Shown here one piece after another: positions 18,118 through 26,832 of a DNA stretch of 43,516 nt. The notes beneath the pieces were generated by a model. The model searched no databases. It saw nothing but the letters and a program-made list of their open reading frames with translations, and had not been told where the DNA came from. This DNA is from Oscillospiraceae bacterium (lineage in GTDB: Bacteria; Bacillota; Clostridia; Oscillospirales; UBA929), in the NCBI GenBank assembly GCA_031253545.1, contig JAIRWH010000019.1, forward strand, positions 1 to 43,516, written 5' to 3'. Numbering within the stretch: position 1 is the stretch's first letter; every line of letters begins with the position of its first letter. The position numbers and the translations under genes are program-made.

Positions 18118-18133
18118 TGGCTGCCGTTTTTTT
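18103..18133. terminator. Shared terminator overlapping two convergent stop codons
   Basis: AACGGCAGCC-TTTAAT-GGCTGCCGTT, with TTTTTTT on the plus side and a shorter TTTT on the minus side. The loop contains both stops (TTAA). Confidence 0.88.
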
Positions 18134-18767
18134 GCGTTATGGCGCGTTTTGCCGCTTCGGCGGCGGAGGCGGCATCTTCGGCGTAGAGGTCCGCGCCCAC
18201 CGATTCGCGGAAACTCTCGGACACGGGCGCGCCGCCCACCATGAGTATAACCTTGTCGCGCAGCCCCTCGGCCACAAACGCGTCCACCACGGCCTTCATC
18301 TCGCCCATGGTGGTGGTGAGCAGGGCGGACATGGCCACAATGTCCGGCTCTTCGTTGCGGCAAGCCTCGATAAACATTTCCGGCGACACATCCACGCCGA
18401 GGTCCACAACCTCTATGCCCTTGCCCTCAAACATCATACGCACGAGGTTCTTGCCTATATCGTGCAGGTCGCCTTTCACCGTGCCGATAACGGCTTTGCC
18501 CACGGGCTTCGCGCCGGCTTCCGCCAGCGAGGCTTTGAGCAGCGCCGTGCCGGCGTTCATGGCGCGGGCGGAGATAAGCACCTCCGGCACAAACACGTCG
18601 CCCGCCCTGAACTTGACCGCCACAACGTCCATGCCCGCGAGCAGGCCTTTGTCGAGGATGTCTTTCGCGTCCGCGCCTTCTGCCAGGGCTTTGGTAATCA
18701 ATTCCTTCACGTCTTTCGCCTTGCCCGCTTGCAGGGCGGCGGAAATATCGGAGAATACTTCGCTCAT
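18114..18767 (-). CDS. Corrinoid (B12-binding) protein, MtaC/MtbC-like
   Basis: A methyl-carrying corrinoid protein: an N-terminal helical cap (about 1-85, with GMDVVAVKFRAGDVFVPEVLISARAM) and a Rossmann-like B12 domain holding the lower-ligand motif DLHDIGKNLV (His about 102), then VDLGVDVSPE and MVGGAPVSESF. Length is 217 aa, normal. Such proteins shuttle methyl groups between a substrate-specific methyltransferase and a corrinoid:tetrahydrofolate (or thiol) methyltransferase; neither is encoded next to it here. It follows fba by 42 bp behind GGGAGGTTCTGTGAGTT, so it may ride on the fba transcript. The methyl donor cannot be predicted. Confidence 0.92.
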   Translation of the reverse strand: MSEVFSDISAALQAGKAKDVKELITKALAEGADAKDILDKGLLAGMDVVAVKFRAGDVFVPEVLISARAMNAGTALLKASLAEAGAKPVGKAVIGTVKGDLHDIGKNLVRMMFEGKGIEVVDLGVDVSPEMFIEACRNEEPDIVAMSALLTTTMGEMKAVVDAFVAEGLRDKVILMVGGAPVSESFRESVGADLYAEDAASAAEAAKRAITQKNGSH

Positions 18768-18809
18768 AACTCACAGAACCTCCCGGTTAATGATGGATTT
18801 GACAGGCGG

Positions 18810-19745
18810 CTACGCGGCGCCGCCGCAGCCGAGCACATTGGTGAGCTTGCGCTTGACCATGGCCTTTATGGCGTCGCGCGCGGGGGTGAGATACTGGCGG
18901 GGGTCGAAGTGGTCGGGGTGGAGGGCGAAGTGCTCGCGCACGGAGGCGGTCATGGCAAGGCGCAGGTCGGAGTCAATGTTGATTTTGCACACGGCCATTT
19001 TTGCCGCCTGACGAAGCATTTCCTCCGGTATGCCGATGGCATCGGGCATTTTGCCGCCGTAGCGGTTGACTTTCTCCACGAACTCCGGTATAACGCTGGA
19101 CGCCCCGTGGAGCACAATGGGGAAACCGGGCAGGCGCCGCGACACTTTTTCGAGCACATCAAAGCGCAGCTGCGGCTTTTGGCCGGGCTTGAACTTGTAG
19201 GCGCCGTGGCTGGTGCCGATGGCGATGGCAAGCGAATCCACGCCCGTCTTGGAAACGAACTCCTCCACCTCGGCGGGGTTGGTGAACTGCGCGTCGGCAT
19301 CGGCGACCGACACGTCGTCTTCCACCCCCGCGAGCTTGCCCAGCTCGCCCTCGACCACCACGCCGCGTTCGTGGGCGTAGTCCACAACTTTCTTTGTGAG
19401 CGCGACATTCTCCTCAAAAGTATACTTGGAGCCGTCTATCATCACGGACTTGAAACCGCCGTCTATGCAGGAACGGCAAATCTCAAAGTCGCCGCCGTGG
19501 TCGAGGTGCAGGGCGATAGGCAGACCCGTGTCTTCCACGGCGGCCTCCACGAGCTTCATGAGGTAGATGTGCTTGGCATACTTTCGCGCCCCCGCGGATA
19601 CCTGCAAAATAAGCGGCGCTTTCTCTTCCGCCGCCGCTTCGGTGATGCCCTGGATAATCTCCATGTTGTTGACGTTGAACGCGCCGACGGCATAGCCCCC
19701 GGCATATGCCTTCTCAAACATTTCCTTGGTGGTGCAAAGAGCCAT
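18810..19745 (-). CDS. fba: Class II fructose-bisphosphate aldolase
   Basis: Zn-dependent cleavage of fructose-1,6-bisphosphate (or a related ketose bisphosphate) in glycolysis. Zinc and substrate motifs are LDHGG (about 81-85), EGELGKLAGVEDDV, GTSHGAYKF (about 178-186) and VLHGASS (about 211). KYAKHIYLMKLVEAA and the YGGKMPDAIG loop are typical of the 307-311 aa fructose-bisphosphate branch. The ATG lies behind AAGGAGTGAGGCATC with its own promoter. A tagatose-bisphosphate aldolase is possible but less likely. The corrinoid protein gene follows. Confidence 0.94.
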   Translation of the reverse strand: MALCTTKEMFEKAYAGGYAVGAFNVNNMEIIQGITEAAAEEKAPLILQVSAGARKYAKHIYLMKLVEAAVEDTGLPIALHLDHGGDFEICRSCIDGGFKSVMIDGSKYTFEENVALTKKVVDYAHERGVVVEGELGKLAGVEDDVSVADADAQFTNPAEVEEFVSKTGVDSLAIAIGTSHGAYKFKPGQKPQLRFDVLEKVSRRLPGFPIVLHGASSVIPEFVEKVNRYGGKMPDAIGIPEEMLRQAAKMAVCKINIDSDLRLAMTASVREHFALHPDHFDPRQYLTPARDAIKAMVKRKLTNVLGCGGAA

Positions 19746-19774
19746 GATGCCTCACTCCTTATACGTTTGCGAAT

Positions 19775-19803
19775 ATTATATCAGCCGGCGGGGCGGAATA
19801 CAA
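19775..19803 (-). promoter_or_regulatory. fba promoter
   Basis: Minus strand TTGTAT (19798-19803), 17 bp, TATAAT (19775-19780). Confidence 0.75.
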
Positions 19804-19833
19804 GAAGTTTCTCGCCGCGGCTAAAACACGCGC

Positions 19834-20727
19834 CTAAAACAGGCGTTCGGGGTAGAGCCCGCCTTGCCTCATTTCGCGCAACGCCGCCACCACCCGGTCT
19901 TTATCCTGCGGATATGTAACGCCGAACCACCGCTCCGGCGAAAGCAGGAGCTTCACCGTGCCGCCGGAGGCGATAAACGAATCCACGGCGCGCGGGAGCA
20001 GGTATTCGTCCTTTTGCAGATTATCGGCGCTTTGCAGCCACCGCTCAAAGCCGCTGTCCGCAAATTGCGTAAACGAAGCGGGCAGGGCGAAGAGGTTCAT
20101 GGAAACGGGGGTGTCGGGAGGGAGCGGGTGCCATGTACGCGAATCGTCCTCCCATGCGGTGCCGAGCTCCGGCACACGCGCCACGCGCAGCCGCTCGACA
20201 ATGGAAACGAGGCTGTCGCCGCGCGCGGTACATTCCCCGCGCGACACGGTGCCGTGGTCCGTGAGCGTGTTTTCCAGCCGAAACGCCACCATCGCCCCGC
20301 CGTCCGCGTCTTGCCGCAGGAAATCCGCCGCCAAGGCAAGGCTCTCGCGCCCGTAGAAGTCGTCGGCGTTCACCGTGGCGAAAGGCGCGTCTATGAGGGC
20401 GCGGGCGGCGCGCACGGCGTGCGCCGTGCCCCAAGGCTTCGCGCGCCCTTCCGGCAGCATAAAGCCTTGCGGTAAATCGTCCGGCTCTTGGCGGGCGTAC
20501 TCCACCGCCACGGCGGCGGATATCCGGTCGCCCACCGTGGCGCGGAAGAGCGCCTCATGCTGCGCCCGTATGACGAACACCACCTTGCAAAAGCCCGCGA
20601 GCAACGCGTCATAGATGGTGAAGTCCAGCAAGAACTCGCCGCGCTCGGTCACGGGGTCGGCCTGCTTGAGCCCGCCGTAACGGCTGCCCATGCCGGCGGC
20701 AAGCACCAACAATACGGGCTTTCGCAC
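19834..20727 (-). CDS. Sugar-phosphate nucleotidyltransferase-like protein
   Basis: GT-A-type nucleotidyltransferase fold: LLVLAAGMGSRYGGLKQ (nucleotide loop, about 5-22), PWGTAHAV (about 98-105) and VNADDFYG (metal-binding DD, about 117-124). Length is 297 aa. It resembles the small stand-alone family related to UTP-glucose-1-phosphate uridylyltransferases rather than classic GalU. GTG start. It begins 5 bp after the trpB2 stop, so the two are co-transcribed, though no biochemical link is evident. Its sugar and nucleotide are unknown. Confidence 0.85.
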   Translation of the reverse strand: MRKPVLLVLAAGMGSRYGGLKQADPVTERGEFLLDFTIYDALLAGFCKVVFVIRAQHEALFRATVGDRISAAVAVEYARQEPDDLPQGFMLPEGRAKPWGTAHAVRAARALIDAPFATVNADDFYGRESLALAADFLRQDADGGAMVAFRLENTLTDHGTVSRGECTARGDSLVSIVERLRVARVPELGTAWEDDSRTWHPLPPDTPVSMNLFALPASFTQFADSGFERWLQSADNLQKDEYLLPRAVDSFIASGGTVKLLLSPERWFGVTYPQDKDRVVAALREMRQGGLYPERLF

Positions 20728-20732
20728 TGCCG

Positions 20733-22115
20733 TCAGTCCGCTTTCGGCAGGCTTGCCAAGCTCGCCGCAAGCTCCGCGTCCGTGGGGATGTGGTCGGTCA
20801 TAGCGCCGTCTATGTAACTTTTGTAGGCCGTCATGTCGAAGTAGCCCGTGCCGGAAAGGCCAAAGAGTATGGTCTTGCCCGTGCCCTCCTCGCGGCAGCG
20901 GATAGCTTCGTCAATCGCTCCGCGTATGGCGTGGGCGGATTCGGGCGCGGGCAGCACGCCCTCGGCCCTCGCGAACGTGACGGCCGCGTCGAACACGGCG
21001 GTCTGCCCCTCGGCGCGCACCTCGTCGAGCACCTTGTCGTAATAAAGCTGCGAGAGTATGGGGCTCATGCCGTGGTAGCGCAGGCCGCCCGCGTGGTTCG
21101 CGCCGGGCATAAACTCGCAGCCGAGCGTGTACATCTTGATAAACGGTGTCATGCGCCCCGTGTCGCCGCAGTCGTAGGCAAACTTGCCGCGCGTGAAGCT
21201 GGGGCAGGAGGCGGGCTCCACGGCGATAAGCCTGACCTTGGAGCCGTGGCGGAGCTTGTCGCGCACAAACGGCGCCATTAGGCCGCCCATGTTGGAGCCG
21301 CCGCCCGTGCAACCGATAACAATATCCGCTTGCTCTCCCATTTCGTCCAAGGCGAGCTTTGCCTCCAAACCGATGACGCTTTGGTGGAGCAGCACATGGT
21401 TCATCACGCTGCCGAGCACATAGCGGTAGCCCTCCAAACCGAAGGCCGTCTCCATAGCCTCCGATATGGCGCAACCGAGGCTACCGCCCGTATCGGGGTT
21501 CTTCGCCAGTATATCGCGCCCCACCTTGGTGGTATCCGAGGGAGAGGCCACGATTTTCGCTCCGAAGGTTTCCATAACGGCGCGGCGATACGGCTTCTGC
21601 TCCGCGGATACCTTGACCATAAAGACGCGGCACTCAAGCCCGAAGTGGGCGCACGCCATGGACAAAGCCGTGCCCCACTGACCCGCGCCCGTCTCGGTGG
21701 TAACGCCTTTCAGGCCCTGCTCGCGGGCGTAATACGCCTGAGCGGCGGCGGAGTTGAGCTTGTGGCTGCCGGAGGTGTTGTTGCCTTCAAACTTATAGTA
21801 GATTTTCGCGGGGGTTTGCAGCGCCTTCTCCAAGCTGTGCGCCCGGCAGAGGGGCGAAGGGCGGAAGGTGCGGTAATAGTCCATCACGCCGCCGGGTATG
21901 CTCACATATTCCGAAGTATCGTCCAATTCCTGTTTCGCGAGCTCCTCGGCGAACACGCCGCACAGCTCTTCGAGCAACATCGGGCGCAAAAGCCCGGGGT
22001 GGAGCATGGACGCGGGTTTATTCCGCATATCCGCGCGCAGGTTGTACCAAGAGTCGGGAATCCTCTCTTCCGGGAGCACAAAGCGGTTTAGTGCCTTCGC
22101 CATGTTGTCAATCAT
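20733..22115 (-). CDS. Tryptophan synthase beta-like protein, TrpB2 type
   Basis: A PLP fold type II enzyme of the long TrpB2 class (about 460 aa; here 461 from ATG 22115). PLP-Lys lies in NTSGSHKLNSA, followed by ETGAGQWG (substrate COMM-like motif), CTGGGSNMGGL (phosphate loop) and the TrpB2-type ending GLSGTGYFDM. TrpB2 makes tryptophan from indole and serine, often without TrpA; neither trpA nor other trp genes are near. It may salvage indole or act on another nucleophile. The track's start (22172) adds an unlikely 19 residues. ATG 22115 directly follows AAAGGAAGGA; ATG 22103 (MAKALN) is the alternative. Confidence 0.9.
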   Translation of the reverse strand: MIDNMAKALNRFVLPEERIPDSWYNLRADMRNKPASMLHPGLLRPMLLEELCGVFAEELAKQELDDTSEYVSIPGGVMDYYRTFRPSPLCRAHSLEKALQTPAKIYYKFEGNNTSGSHKLNSAAAQAYYAREQGLKGVTTETGAGQWGTALSMACAHFGLECRVFMVKVSAEQKPYRRAVMETFGAKIVASPSDTTKVGRDILAKNPDTGGSLGCAISEAMETAFGLEGYRYVLGSVMNHVLLHQSVIGLEAKLALDEMGEQADIVIGCTGGGSNMGGLMAPFVRDKLRHGSKVRLIAVEPASCPSFTRGKFAYDCGDTGRMTPFIKMYTLGCEFMPGANHAGGLRYHGMSPILSQLYYDKVLDEVRAEGQTAVFDAAVTFARAEGVLPAPESAHAIRGAIDEAIRCREEGTGKTILFGLSGTGYFDMTAYKSYIDGAMTDHIPTDAELAASLASLPKAD

Positions 22116-22133
22116 TCCTTCCTTTCTTCTGTC

Positions 22134-22152
22134 GCGGGCAAGTAATGCCCGC
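22134..22152 (-). promoter_or_regulatory. Perfect inverted repeat in the trpB2 leader
   Basis: GCGGGCA-AGTAA-TGCCCGC, just after the predicted transcription start; either an operator or a leader hairpin close to the ribosome site. Confidence 0.5.
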
Positions 22153-22159
22153 GCAATAC

Positions 22160-22188
22160 AGAATACTCGCATAAGCCGCGTTTGTCAA
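22160..22188 (-). promoter_or_regulatory. trpB2 promoter
   Basis: Minus strand TTGACA (22183-22188), 17 bp, TATTCT (22160-22165). Confidence 0.75.
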
Positions 22189-22215
22189 GGGGTTTTTCGG
22201 AAACGGGAGCAATCA

Positions 22216-22587
22216 TCAAGGGCTTTCCCCGGCCTTGTCAAAGCGGGAAAGGACGTTCATGGAACAGTCCGCCTTTATGCCTTTGCTGTTTAAGTAGCGC
22301 TCTCCCCAGTCATACACGGCGCGCAGCACGGGGCGAATGCTTTTGCCCCGTGCGGTCAGGGAGTATTCCACTTTTGGCGGCACCTCGGCGTACACCATGC
22401 GTGTGAGCATACCGTCTTCCTCCAACTCACGCAGCTGTTGCGTCAGCATCTTGGGCGTGGCTTGCGGGATAAGTTTGCGAAGTTGCCCGAAGCGCAGCGT
22501 GGCATCGAGCAAATGCCACAGTATACGGGCTTTGTATTTGCCGCCGATGAGTTCAAGGGCGGCCGCCACCGGGCAGTTTTCGTCCAT
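22216..22587 (-). CDS. HxlR-family winged-helix regulator
   Basis: 123 aa with the classic HxlR layout: MDENCPVAAALELIGGKYKARILWHLLDATLRFGQLRKLIPQATPKMLTQQLRELEEDGMLTRMVYAEVPPKVEYSLTARG. The N-terminal Cys-Pro-Val is the conserved cysteine that senses oxidants, thiols or electrophiles in several members. It is divergent from the copper-type ATPase gene with overlapping promoters, so it probably controls both itself and the pump. It follows GGAGGAGGAGCAAC. Confidence 0.93.
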   Translation of the reverse strand: MDENCPVAAALELIGGKYKARILWHLLDATLRFGQLRKLIPQATPKMLTQQLRELEEDGMLTRMVYAEVPPKVEYSLTARGKSIRPVLRAVYDWGERYLNSKGIKADCSMNVLSRFDKAGESP

Positions 22588-22616
22588 GTTGCTCCTCCTC
22601 CGGTTTCATATCGGGT

Positions 22617-22634
22617 ACTATTTTACAAAATAGT
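22617..22634. promoter_or_regulatory. Perfect palindromic operator at the hxlR promoter
   Basis: ACTATTTT-AC-AAAATAGT, an 18-bp perfect palindrome covering the -10 box of the minus-strand promoter. AT-rich palindromes like this are typical HxlR sites. Confidence 0.75.
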
Positions 22635-22647
22635 GCGTACTTGCCAA
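22620..22647 (-). promoter_or_regulatory. hxlR promoter
   Basis: Minus strand TTGGCA (22642-22647), 16 bp, TAAAAT (22620-22625). Its -35 overlaps the -35 of the opposing promoter. Confidence 0.65.
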
Positions 22648-22669
22648 TGTGCATAGTACACATCATAAT
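22641..22669 (+). promoter_or_regulatory. copA-type ATPase promoter
   Basis: TTGCCA (22641-22646), 17 bp, CATAAT (22664-22669). Confidence 0.65.
22647..22663. promoter_or_regulatory. Dyad filling the copA promoter spacer
   Basis: ATGTG-N7-CACAT exactly occupies the 17 bp between -35 and -10, the place used by activators and repressors of metal-export promoters. Confidence 0.5.
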
Positions 22670-22716
22670 ATACTGCAACATGGGTGAAATGTAAATTGTA
22701 ATCGGGGGTGGTCGTT

Positions 22717-24990
22717 GTGCGCACACAGGTATTCGCTATATCGGGCATGTCTTGCGCCTCTTGCGCGGCGCGCCTTGAGAAGGCCATACGGGAGCTTTGC
22801 GGCGTGGCGGAAGCGTCGGTCAATTTTGCCGCCGCGAAGGCTTCCGTTACCTACGACCCGCAGCGGCTCCGGCAATCGGATATACGGCTTGCCGTTGAAA
22901 AAGCCGGATTCGCCGTGGCGCAGGCGAGCGCCGGGGACGCGGAGCGCAGACACGCCGAATACGCGCGCCTGCGCGCCCGCTTTATTGTGGCGGCCGCGTT
23001 TGCGTTTGTGTTGCTCTACCTTGCCATGGCACCTATGATAATGGCCGTGCCGCTGCCGTTCGGCGGATATTTGCGCGAATATATGTCTCACCGCCCGCTG
23101 CTCTACGCCCTGACGCAGTTTTTGCTGCTCTGCCCCGTTATCGGCGCGGGGCGCGGCTTTTACACATCGGGCTTCAAGGCGTTGCTGCGGCGCGGCCCCA
23201 ACATGGATTCGCTCGTGGCTTTGGGCACTTCGGCGGCCGTGGTTTTCAGCGTATACAATACCGTTTTGACGGCGCGGGGGCATCACGAAGCCGCGGAGCT
23301 TTTGTATTACGAAACGGCGGGCGTTATCATCGCGCTGCTCCTGCTCGGCAGAACGCTTGAACACGCGGCGAAGAACAAGACGAGCGAGGCTATCGCCAAA
23401 CTGTCGGAGCTCGCGCCCGCCACCGCCACCGTCATACGCGAGGGCGCGGAGGCGGAAGTGCCCGTCGGCGAAGTGGAAATCGGAGACGTTATATTGGTGC
23501 GGCCGGGCGCGAGAATCCCCGTAGACGGCATTGTGACCGACGGGTGCGGTGCCGTGGACGAATCCATGCTCACGGGCGAGAGCATGCCCTCGGACAAAAC
23601 GGTCGGGGACGCGGTATACGCGGCCACCGTCAACACAACCGGAGCGCTCCGGCTCCGGGCGGAGAAGGTGGGCGCGGACACCGCCCTGGCGCATATAATA
23701 AAGCTGGTGGAAGACGCGCAGCTCGGCAAAGCCCCGATTGCGGCGCTTGCCGATAAGGTGGCGGGCGTGTTTGTGCCGGTCGTCTGCGCCGTGGCGGCGG
23801 CAACGGGGGCGGGCTGGTTTATCGCCTGTTCGGTAAGCCCCGGGCTTGCCGCGGGGAAATCGGCGGCCGCGTTCGCGCTGAGCGCCCTGATTTCCGTGCT
23901 TGTCATCGCCTGCCCGTGCGCCCTGGGGCTTGCCACGCCCACGGCGATTATGGTGGGCACGGGCAAAGGCGCGGAATACGGCATACTCATCAAAGGCGGC
24001 AGGGCGCTCGAAATCGCGCGCAAAGCGGATACCGTGGCGCTCGACAAGACCGGCACGGTAACCGAGGGCAAGCCCGCGCTCACCGACGCGGTGGCCGCGG
24101 AGGGCGTGGACGTTGCCGCCCTGCTGCGCCTTGCGGCTTCGGCGGAAGCGGATTCCGAGCACCCCATAGGCCGCGCCGTGGTGGCGGGGGCGAAGGCGCG
24201 GGGTTTGCCCCTTTCGGCGGCGAGCGGCTTTGCGTCCCTCACGGGGCAGGGCGTGGAGGCGACGGTCGAGGGGCAAACCGTGCTCGTGGGCACCGACAGG
24301 CTTATGGGCGGGCGCGGCGTGGGTTTCGCGCGCATGGAGGGCGAACACAACCGCCTTGCCGACGAAGGCAAAACGCCGATGTATGTGGCCGCCGACGGCA
24401 AACTGCTCGGCGTTGTGGCTGTGGCGGATACGGCGAAAACGTCCGCCGCCCCGGCCGTGGCCGCGTTGCGCCGCATGGGTTTGGATGTGCTCATGCTCAC
24501 GGGCGATAACGGCAGGGCGGCGGAGGCCGTGGCAAGGCAGGCGGGTATCGGGCGTGTGCGGGCGCAACTGTTGCCGGGGGATAAGACGGGCGAGATAAAA
24601 AAGCTGCAAAGCGAGGGGCGCGTGGTGGCGATGGTGGGCGACGGCATAAACGACGCTCCCGCGCTCGCCACGGCGGACATCGGCATCGCCATCGGCACAG
24701 GCACGGATATTGCCATGGAAAGCGCGGATATCGTGCTAATGCGCGGGCGGCTCACCGATGTACCCGAAGCCATCCGTCTGAGTCGCCGCGTCATACGCAA
24801 CGTAAAGCAAAACCTATGCTGGGCTTTTGGTTACAACGTGCTTGGCATCCCCGTGGCGGCGGGCGCGCTGCATATATTCGGCGGCCCCATGCTCAACCCC
24901 ATGTTCGCGGCGGCGGCCATGAGCCTCAGTTCCGTGTCGGTGCTGGCTAACGCCCTGCGCTTGAAAAGGTATAAACCCGCCGGGCGGTGA
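22717..24990 (+). CDS. copA: Cu(+)-type P1B ATPase
   Basis: A heavy-metal exporting P-type ATPase. One N-terminal HMA domain has GMSCASC (about 10-16); after four helices comes the actuator domain (LTGESMP), the transport motif [11 protein letters not shown] (about 398-408), phosphorylation loop DKTGTVTEG (about 442), an HP motif (SEHPIG) and [26 protein letters not shown] (about 641). CPC together with NxxxYN/MxxSS-type residues in the last helices ([19 protein letters not shown]) indicates monovalent Cu/Ag. I prefer GTG 22717 (GGGGGTGG upstream); GTG 22708 is possible. 757 aa. It is regulated jointly with the divergent HxlR gene. No copZ or csoR is adjacent. Confidence 0.95.
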   Translation: MRTQVFAISGMSCASCAARLEKAIRELCGVAEASVNFAAAKASVTYDPQRLRQSDIRLAVEKAGFAVAQASAGDAERRHAEYARLRARFIVAAAFAFVLLYLAMAPMIMAVPLPFGGYLREYMSHRPLLYALTQFLLLCPVIGAGRGFYTSGFKALLRRGPNMDSLVALGTSAAVVFSVYNTVLTARGHHEAAELLYYETAGVIIALLLLGRTLEHAAKNKTSEAIAKLSELAPATATVIREGAEAEVPVGEVEIGDVILVRPGARIPVDGIVTDGCGAVDESMLTGESMPSDKTVGDAVYAATVNTTGALRLRAEKVGADTALAHIIKLVEDAQLGKAPIAALADKVAGVFVPVVCAVAAATGAGWFIACSVSPGLAAGKSAAAFALSALISVLVIACPCALGLATPTAIMVGTGKGAEYGILIKGGRALEIARKADTVALDKTGTVTEGKPALTDAVAAEGVDVAALLRLAASAEADSEHPIGRAVVAGAKARGLPLSAASGFASLTGQGVEATVEGQTVLVGTDRLMGGRGVGFARMEGEHNRLADEGKTPMYVAADGKLLGVVAVADTAKTSAAPAVAALRRMGLDVLMLTGDNGRAAEAVARQAGIGRVRAQLLPGDKTGEIKKLQSEGRVVAMVGDGINDAPALATADIGIAIGTGTDIAMESADIVLMRGRLTDVPEAIRLSRRVIRNVKQNLCWAFGYNVLGIPVAAGALHIFGGPMLNPMFAAAAMSLSSVSVLANALRLKRYKPAGR

Positions 24991-24997
24991 GTCCGCG

Positions 24998-25642
24998 TCA
25001 TCGGGCGGCGGAAAGGATTCGCAACCCAAAGAAACCCTCGCATTTTCCGGCGAGCGCGGCGGCAAAGCGGCTGTCCGCCGCGGTCATACGCACGGGCAGC
25101 CCCAAGGCGCGGCTCACGGCGGCGGCGTAAGGCAACGAGGCGGCAACGTCCGCCTCGCGCGTGTCCGCGCCCAAGTGGGAATTGTTGCATATCCCCGTGA
25201 AGCGCAGCTTGGCGGCCGCCTCTATCTCCCGCGCGTATTCGGCCACTTGCCGCGCGTTTTCCGTGAGGGGGCGGTACATGTTGACGACCATGAGCATATC
25301 CGGCGGCGAGGGCATAGACCCGGCAAGGCGACCCAAGGCCAGCGCGCCCCTGTCGTCGCCGCCCGCGTCCACCACGGCGGGGCCGCCGTCGAACACGGCG
25401 GCGGCGGCGGGAGGGAAGCCCGGCGCTTCCGCGTTGCTCCCGGCAAGCTCCGAAACCACAAACCTCACGCCGGCGTCGCCGAGCGCGCGGGCGAAGTCGC
25501 TCGCGCGGAAATACGGGTTTACCGTGTCAATATCCGCAAGCACGGCGCCGCCGTGGCGCTTTTGCAGCCAAATGGCGTAATTGACCGCCACAACGGTCTT
25601 CCCGGAGCCGCAATGCCCCGCGAATACCGTGACATCGCTCAT
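24998..25642 (-). CDS. P-loop ATPase of the MinD/ParA-like group
   Basis: 214 aa from ATG 25642, which overlaps the natB stop by 4 bp (ATGA); the longer track start (25819) lies inside natB and is rejected. Walker A is FAGHCGSGKTVVAVNYA. ADIDTVNPYFRASDFARAL (switch-like, about 36-55) and VVDAGGDDRGALALG (Walker B/switch II) follow, then MVVNMYRP and ICNNSHLG. It belongs to a clostridial family of small ATPases, sometimes found near 2-oxoacid:ferredoxin oxidoreductase genes in other genomes. Here it is the last gene behind an ABC-2 exporter. Its function is unknown. Confidence 0.85.
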   Translation of the reverse strand: MSDVTVFAGHCGSGKTVVAVNYAIWLQKRHGGAVLADIDTVNPYFRASDFARALGDAGVRFVVSELAGSNAEAPGFPPAAAAVFDGGPAVVDAGGDDRGALALGRLAGSMPSPPDMLMVVNMYRPLTENARQVAEYAREIEAAAKLRFTGICNNSHLGADTREADVAASLPYAAAVSRALGLPVRMTAADSRFAAALAGKCEGFFGLRILSAAR

Positions 25643-26832
25643 ACCGTGCGGAGCATAACGCTTTCTTTTCTGAAAAGGGCTCTCGTGAGCGCTAAAACCA
25701 ACGCTAGGAACACTAACGACGAGGCGATGCAGCCCAAGAAGAACGGTATGTCGGAAACGCCGCCGAGCACCATCTTCATCGCGCCCACCACGTTGAGCAT
25801 GGGCACGAACATCATCCACGCCTTGATGTCGCCCGCTTGCATGAACATTGTGGAGAAAACGGGTATATACGCGACCAGCATGAAGAATGTGCCGTATGTG
25901 GCGGCTTCCTTTACGGTGCGCGAGTATGTGGACACGGCCACATGCAGGCCGGAGAATACCATTGCCATCACGGCAATCAGTATTACCGTGAGCAGCAGCG
26001 ACAGCGGCGGTATGGTGAAGTCGCCGAGGGCGTCCGTGTCAATGCCCATGCCCATAGCGTCGGGGTTGATGATGTTGCCGAGCAAAATGCCCGCAAAGGT
26101 GGCCACCACGCTGAGCAGGGAATAGAGCGTAACGGCGGTAAACTTCGCCCCCAATATCGAGCCGCGCCCGGCGCGCGTGCATAGCAGCGGCTCCATGGTT
26201 CTGCGCTCTTTCTCGCCGGCAAACAAATCGCCCGCCGTGGCAAGCCCGCCCACGGCAAGGAAGATTACCACGAGCATGGGGAGCATCATACTGAGCATTA
26301 TGCCCGCCCCGCTCGCTTCCTCCCGCCCCGCGGCGGCGTTGAGCGTTTTTTGGGTGATTGCCACAGGGCTGAGCTGCGCTATGGATATGCCCATTTCCGC
26401 GAGCTTTTCGTTTACCGCCGACTGATTGTAGGCGTCGAGCAGTGAGATAACGTATTGCGCGCTCATGGTGGAGGCGCTCTTGGTGTCGTCGAATATTATC
26501 TCGGCGCTGTATTTGCCGTCGCCTTCCGAGAGCACATTCAGCGCCACATCGGCTCTGCCCGCGTCAAGCTCCGCCACGGGGTCGGCGGCGGAGGCGATAT
26601 GCAGCCCCTCCGTCTCGGAAAGCACATCGTAGAGGGCCGTGCCCGCGGTAACGGCAAGGCGCGTGTTTTGTTCGGCGTCGGTCACGAGGCTGTTCACGGC
26701 GCTGCCCATGAACAGGAACATGACGGGGTAGAGCACAAGCGGCAGCACAAGGTTGGTAATCAGCGCGCGCCTGTCGCGCAGCATATCTAAAATCTCCTTT
26801 TTCAGCACAACCGCGAAATACGCATTCCTCAT
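25639..26832 (-). CDS. natB: NatB-like ABC-2 permease
   Basis: Membrane subunit of a Na+-exporter-type ABC system. There is one N-terminal helix (VLPLVLYPVMFLFMGSA, about 27-47), a long extracytoplasmic domain (about 50-180) and a C-terminal cluster of five to six helices from about 182, with the EKERRTMEPLLCTR coupling helix (about 208-222). Length is 397 aa. The start overlaps the natA stop (ATGA). The Na+ role is a family assignment; other substrates are possible. Confidence 0.88.
   Translation of the reverse strand: MRNAYFAVVLKKEILDMLRDRRALITNLVLPLVLYPVMFLFMGSAVNSLVTDAEQNTRLAVTAGTALYDVLSETEGLHIASAADPVAELDAGRADVALNVLSEGDGKYSAEIIFDDTKSASTMSAQYVISLLDAYNQSAVNEKLAEMGISIAQLSPVAITQKTLNAAAGREEASGAGIMLSMMLPMLVVIFLAVGGLATAGDLFAGEKERRTMEPLLCTRAGRGSILGAKFTAVTLYSLLSVVATFAGILLGNIINPDAMGMGIDTDALGDFTIPPLSLLLTVILIAVMAMVFSGLHVAVSTYSRTVKEAATYGTFFMLVAYIPVFSTMFMQAGDIKAWMMFVPMLNVVGAMKMVLGGVSDIPFFLGCIASSLVFLALVLALTRALFRKESVMLRTV

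Noticed and set aside
18009-19919. 636-aa plus-strand ORF opposite fba and the corrinoid gene
   Set aside because: It is antisense to two well-recognised enzymes, rich in His/Arg/Gly, and crosses the shared terminator: a GC-bias shadow.
22663-24609. 648-aa minus-strand ORF opposite copA
   Set aside because: Arg/His-rich shadow of the P1B ATPase.
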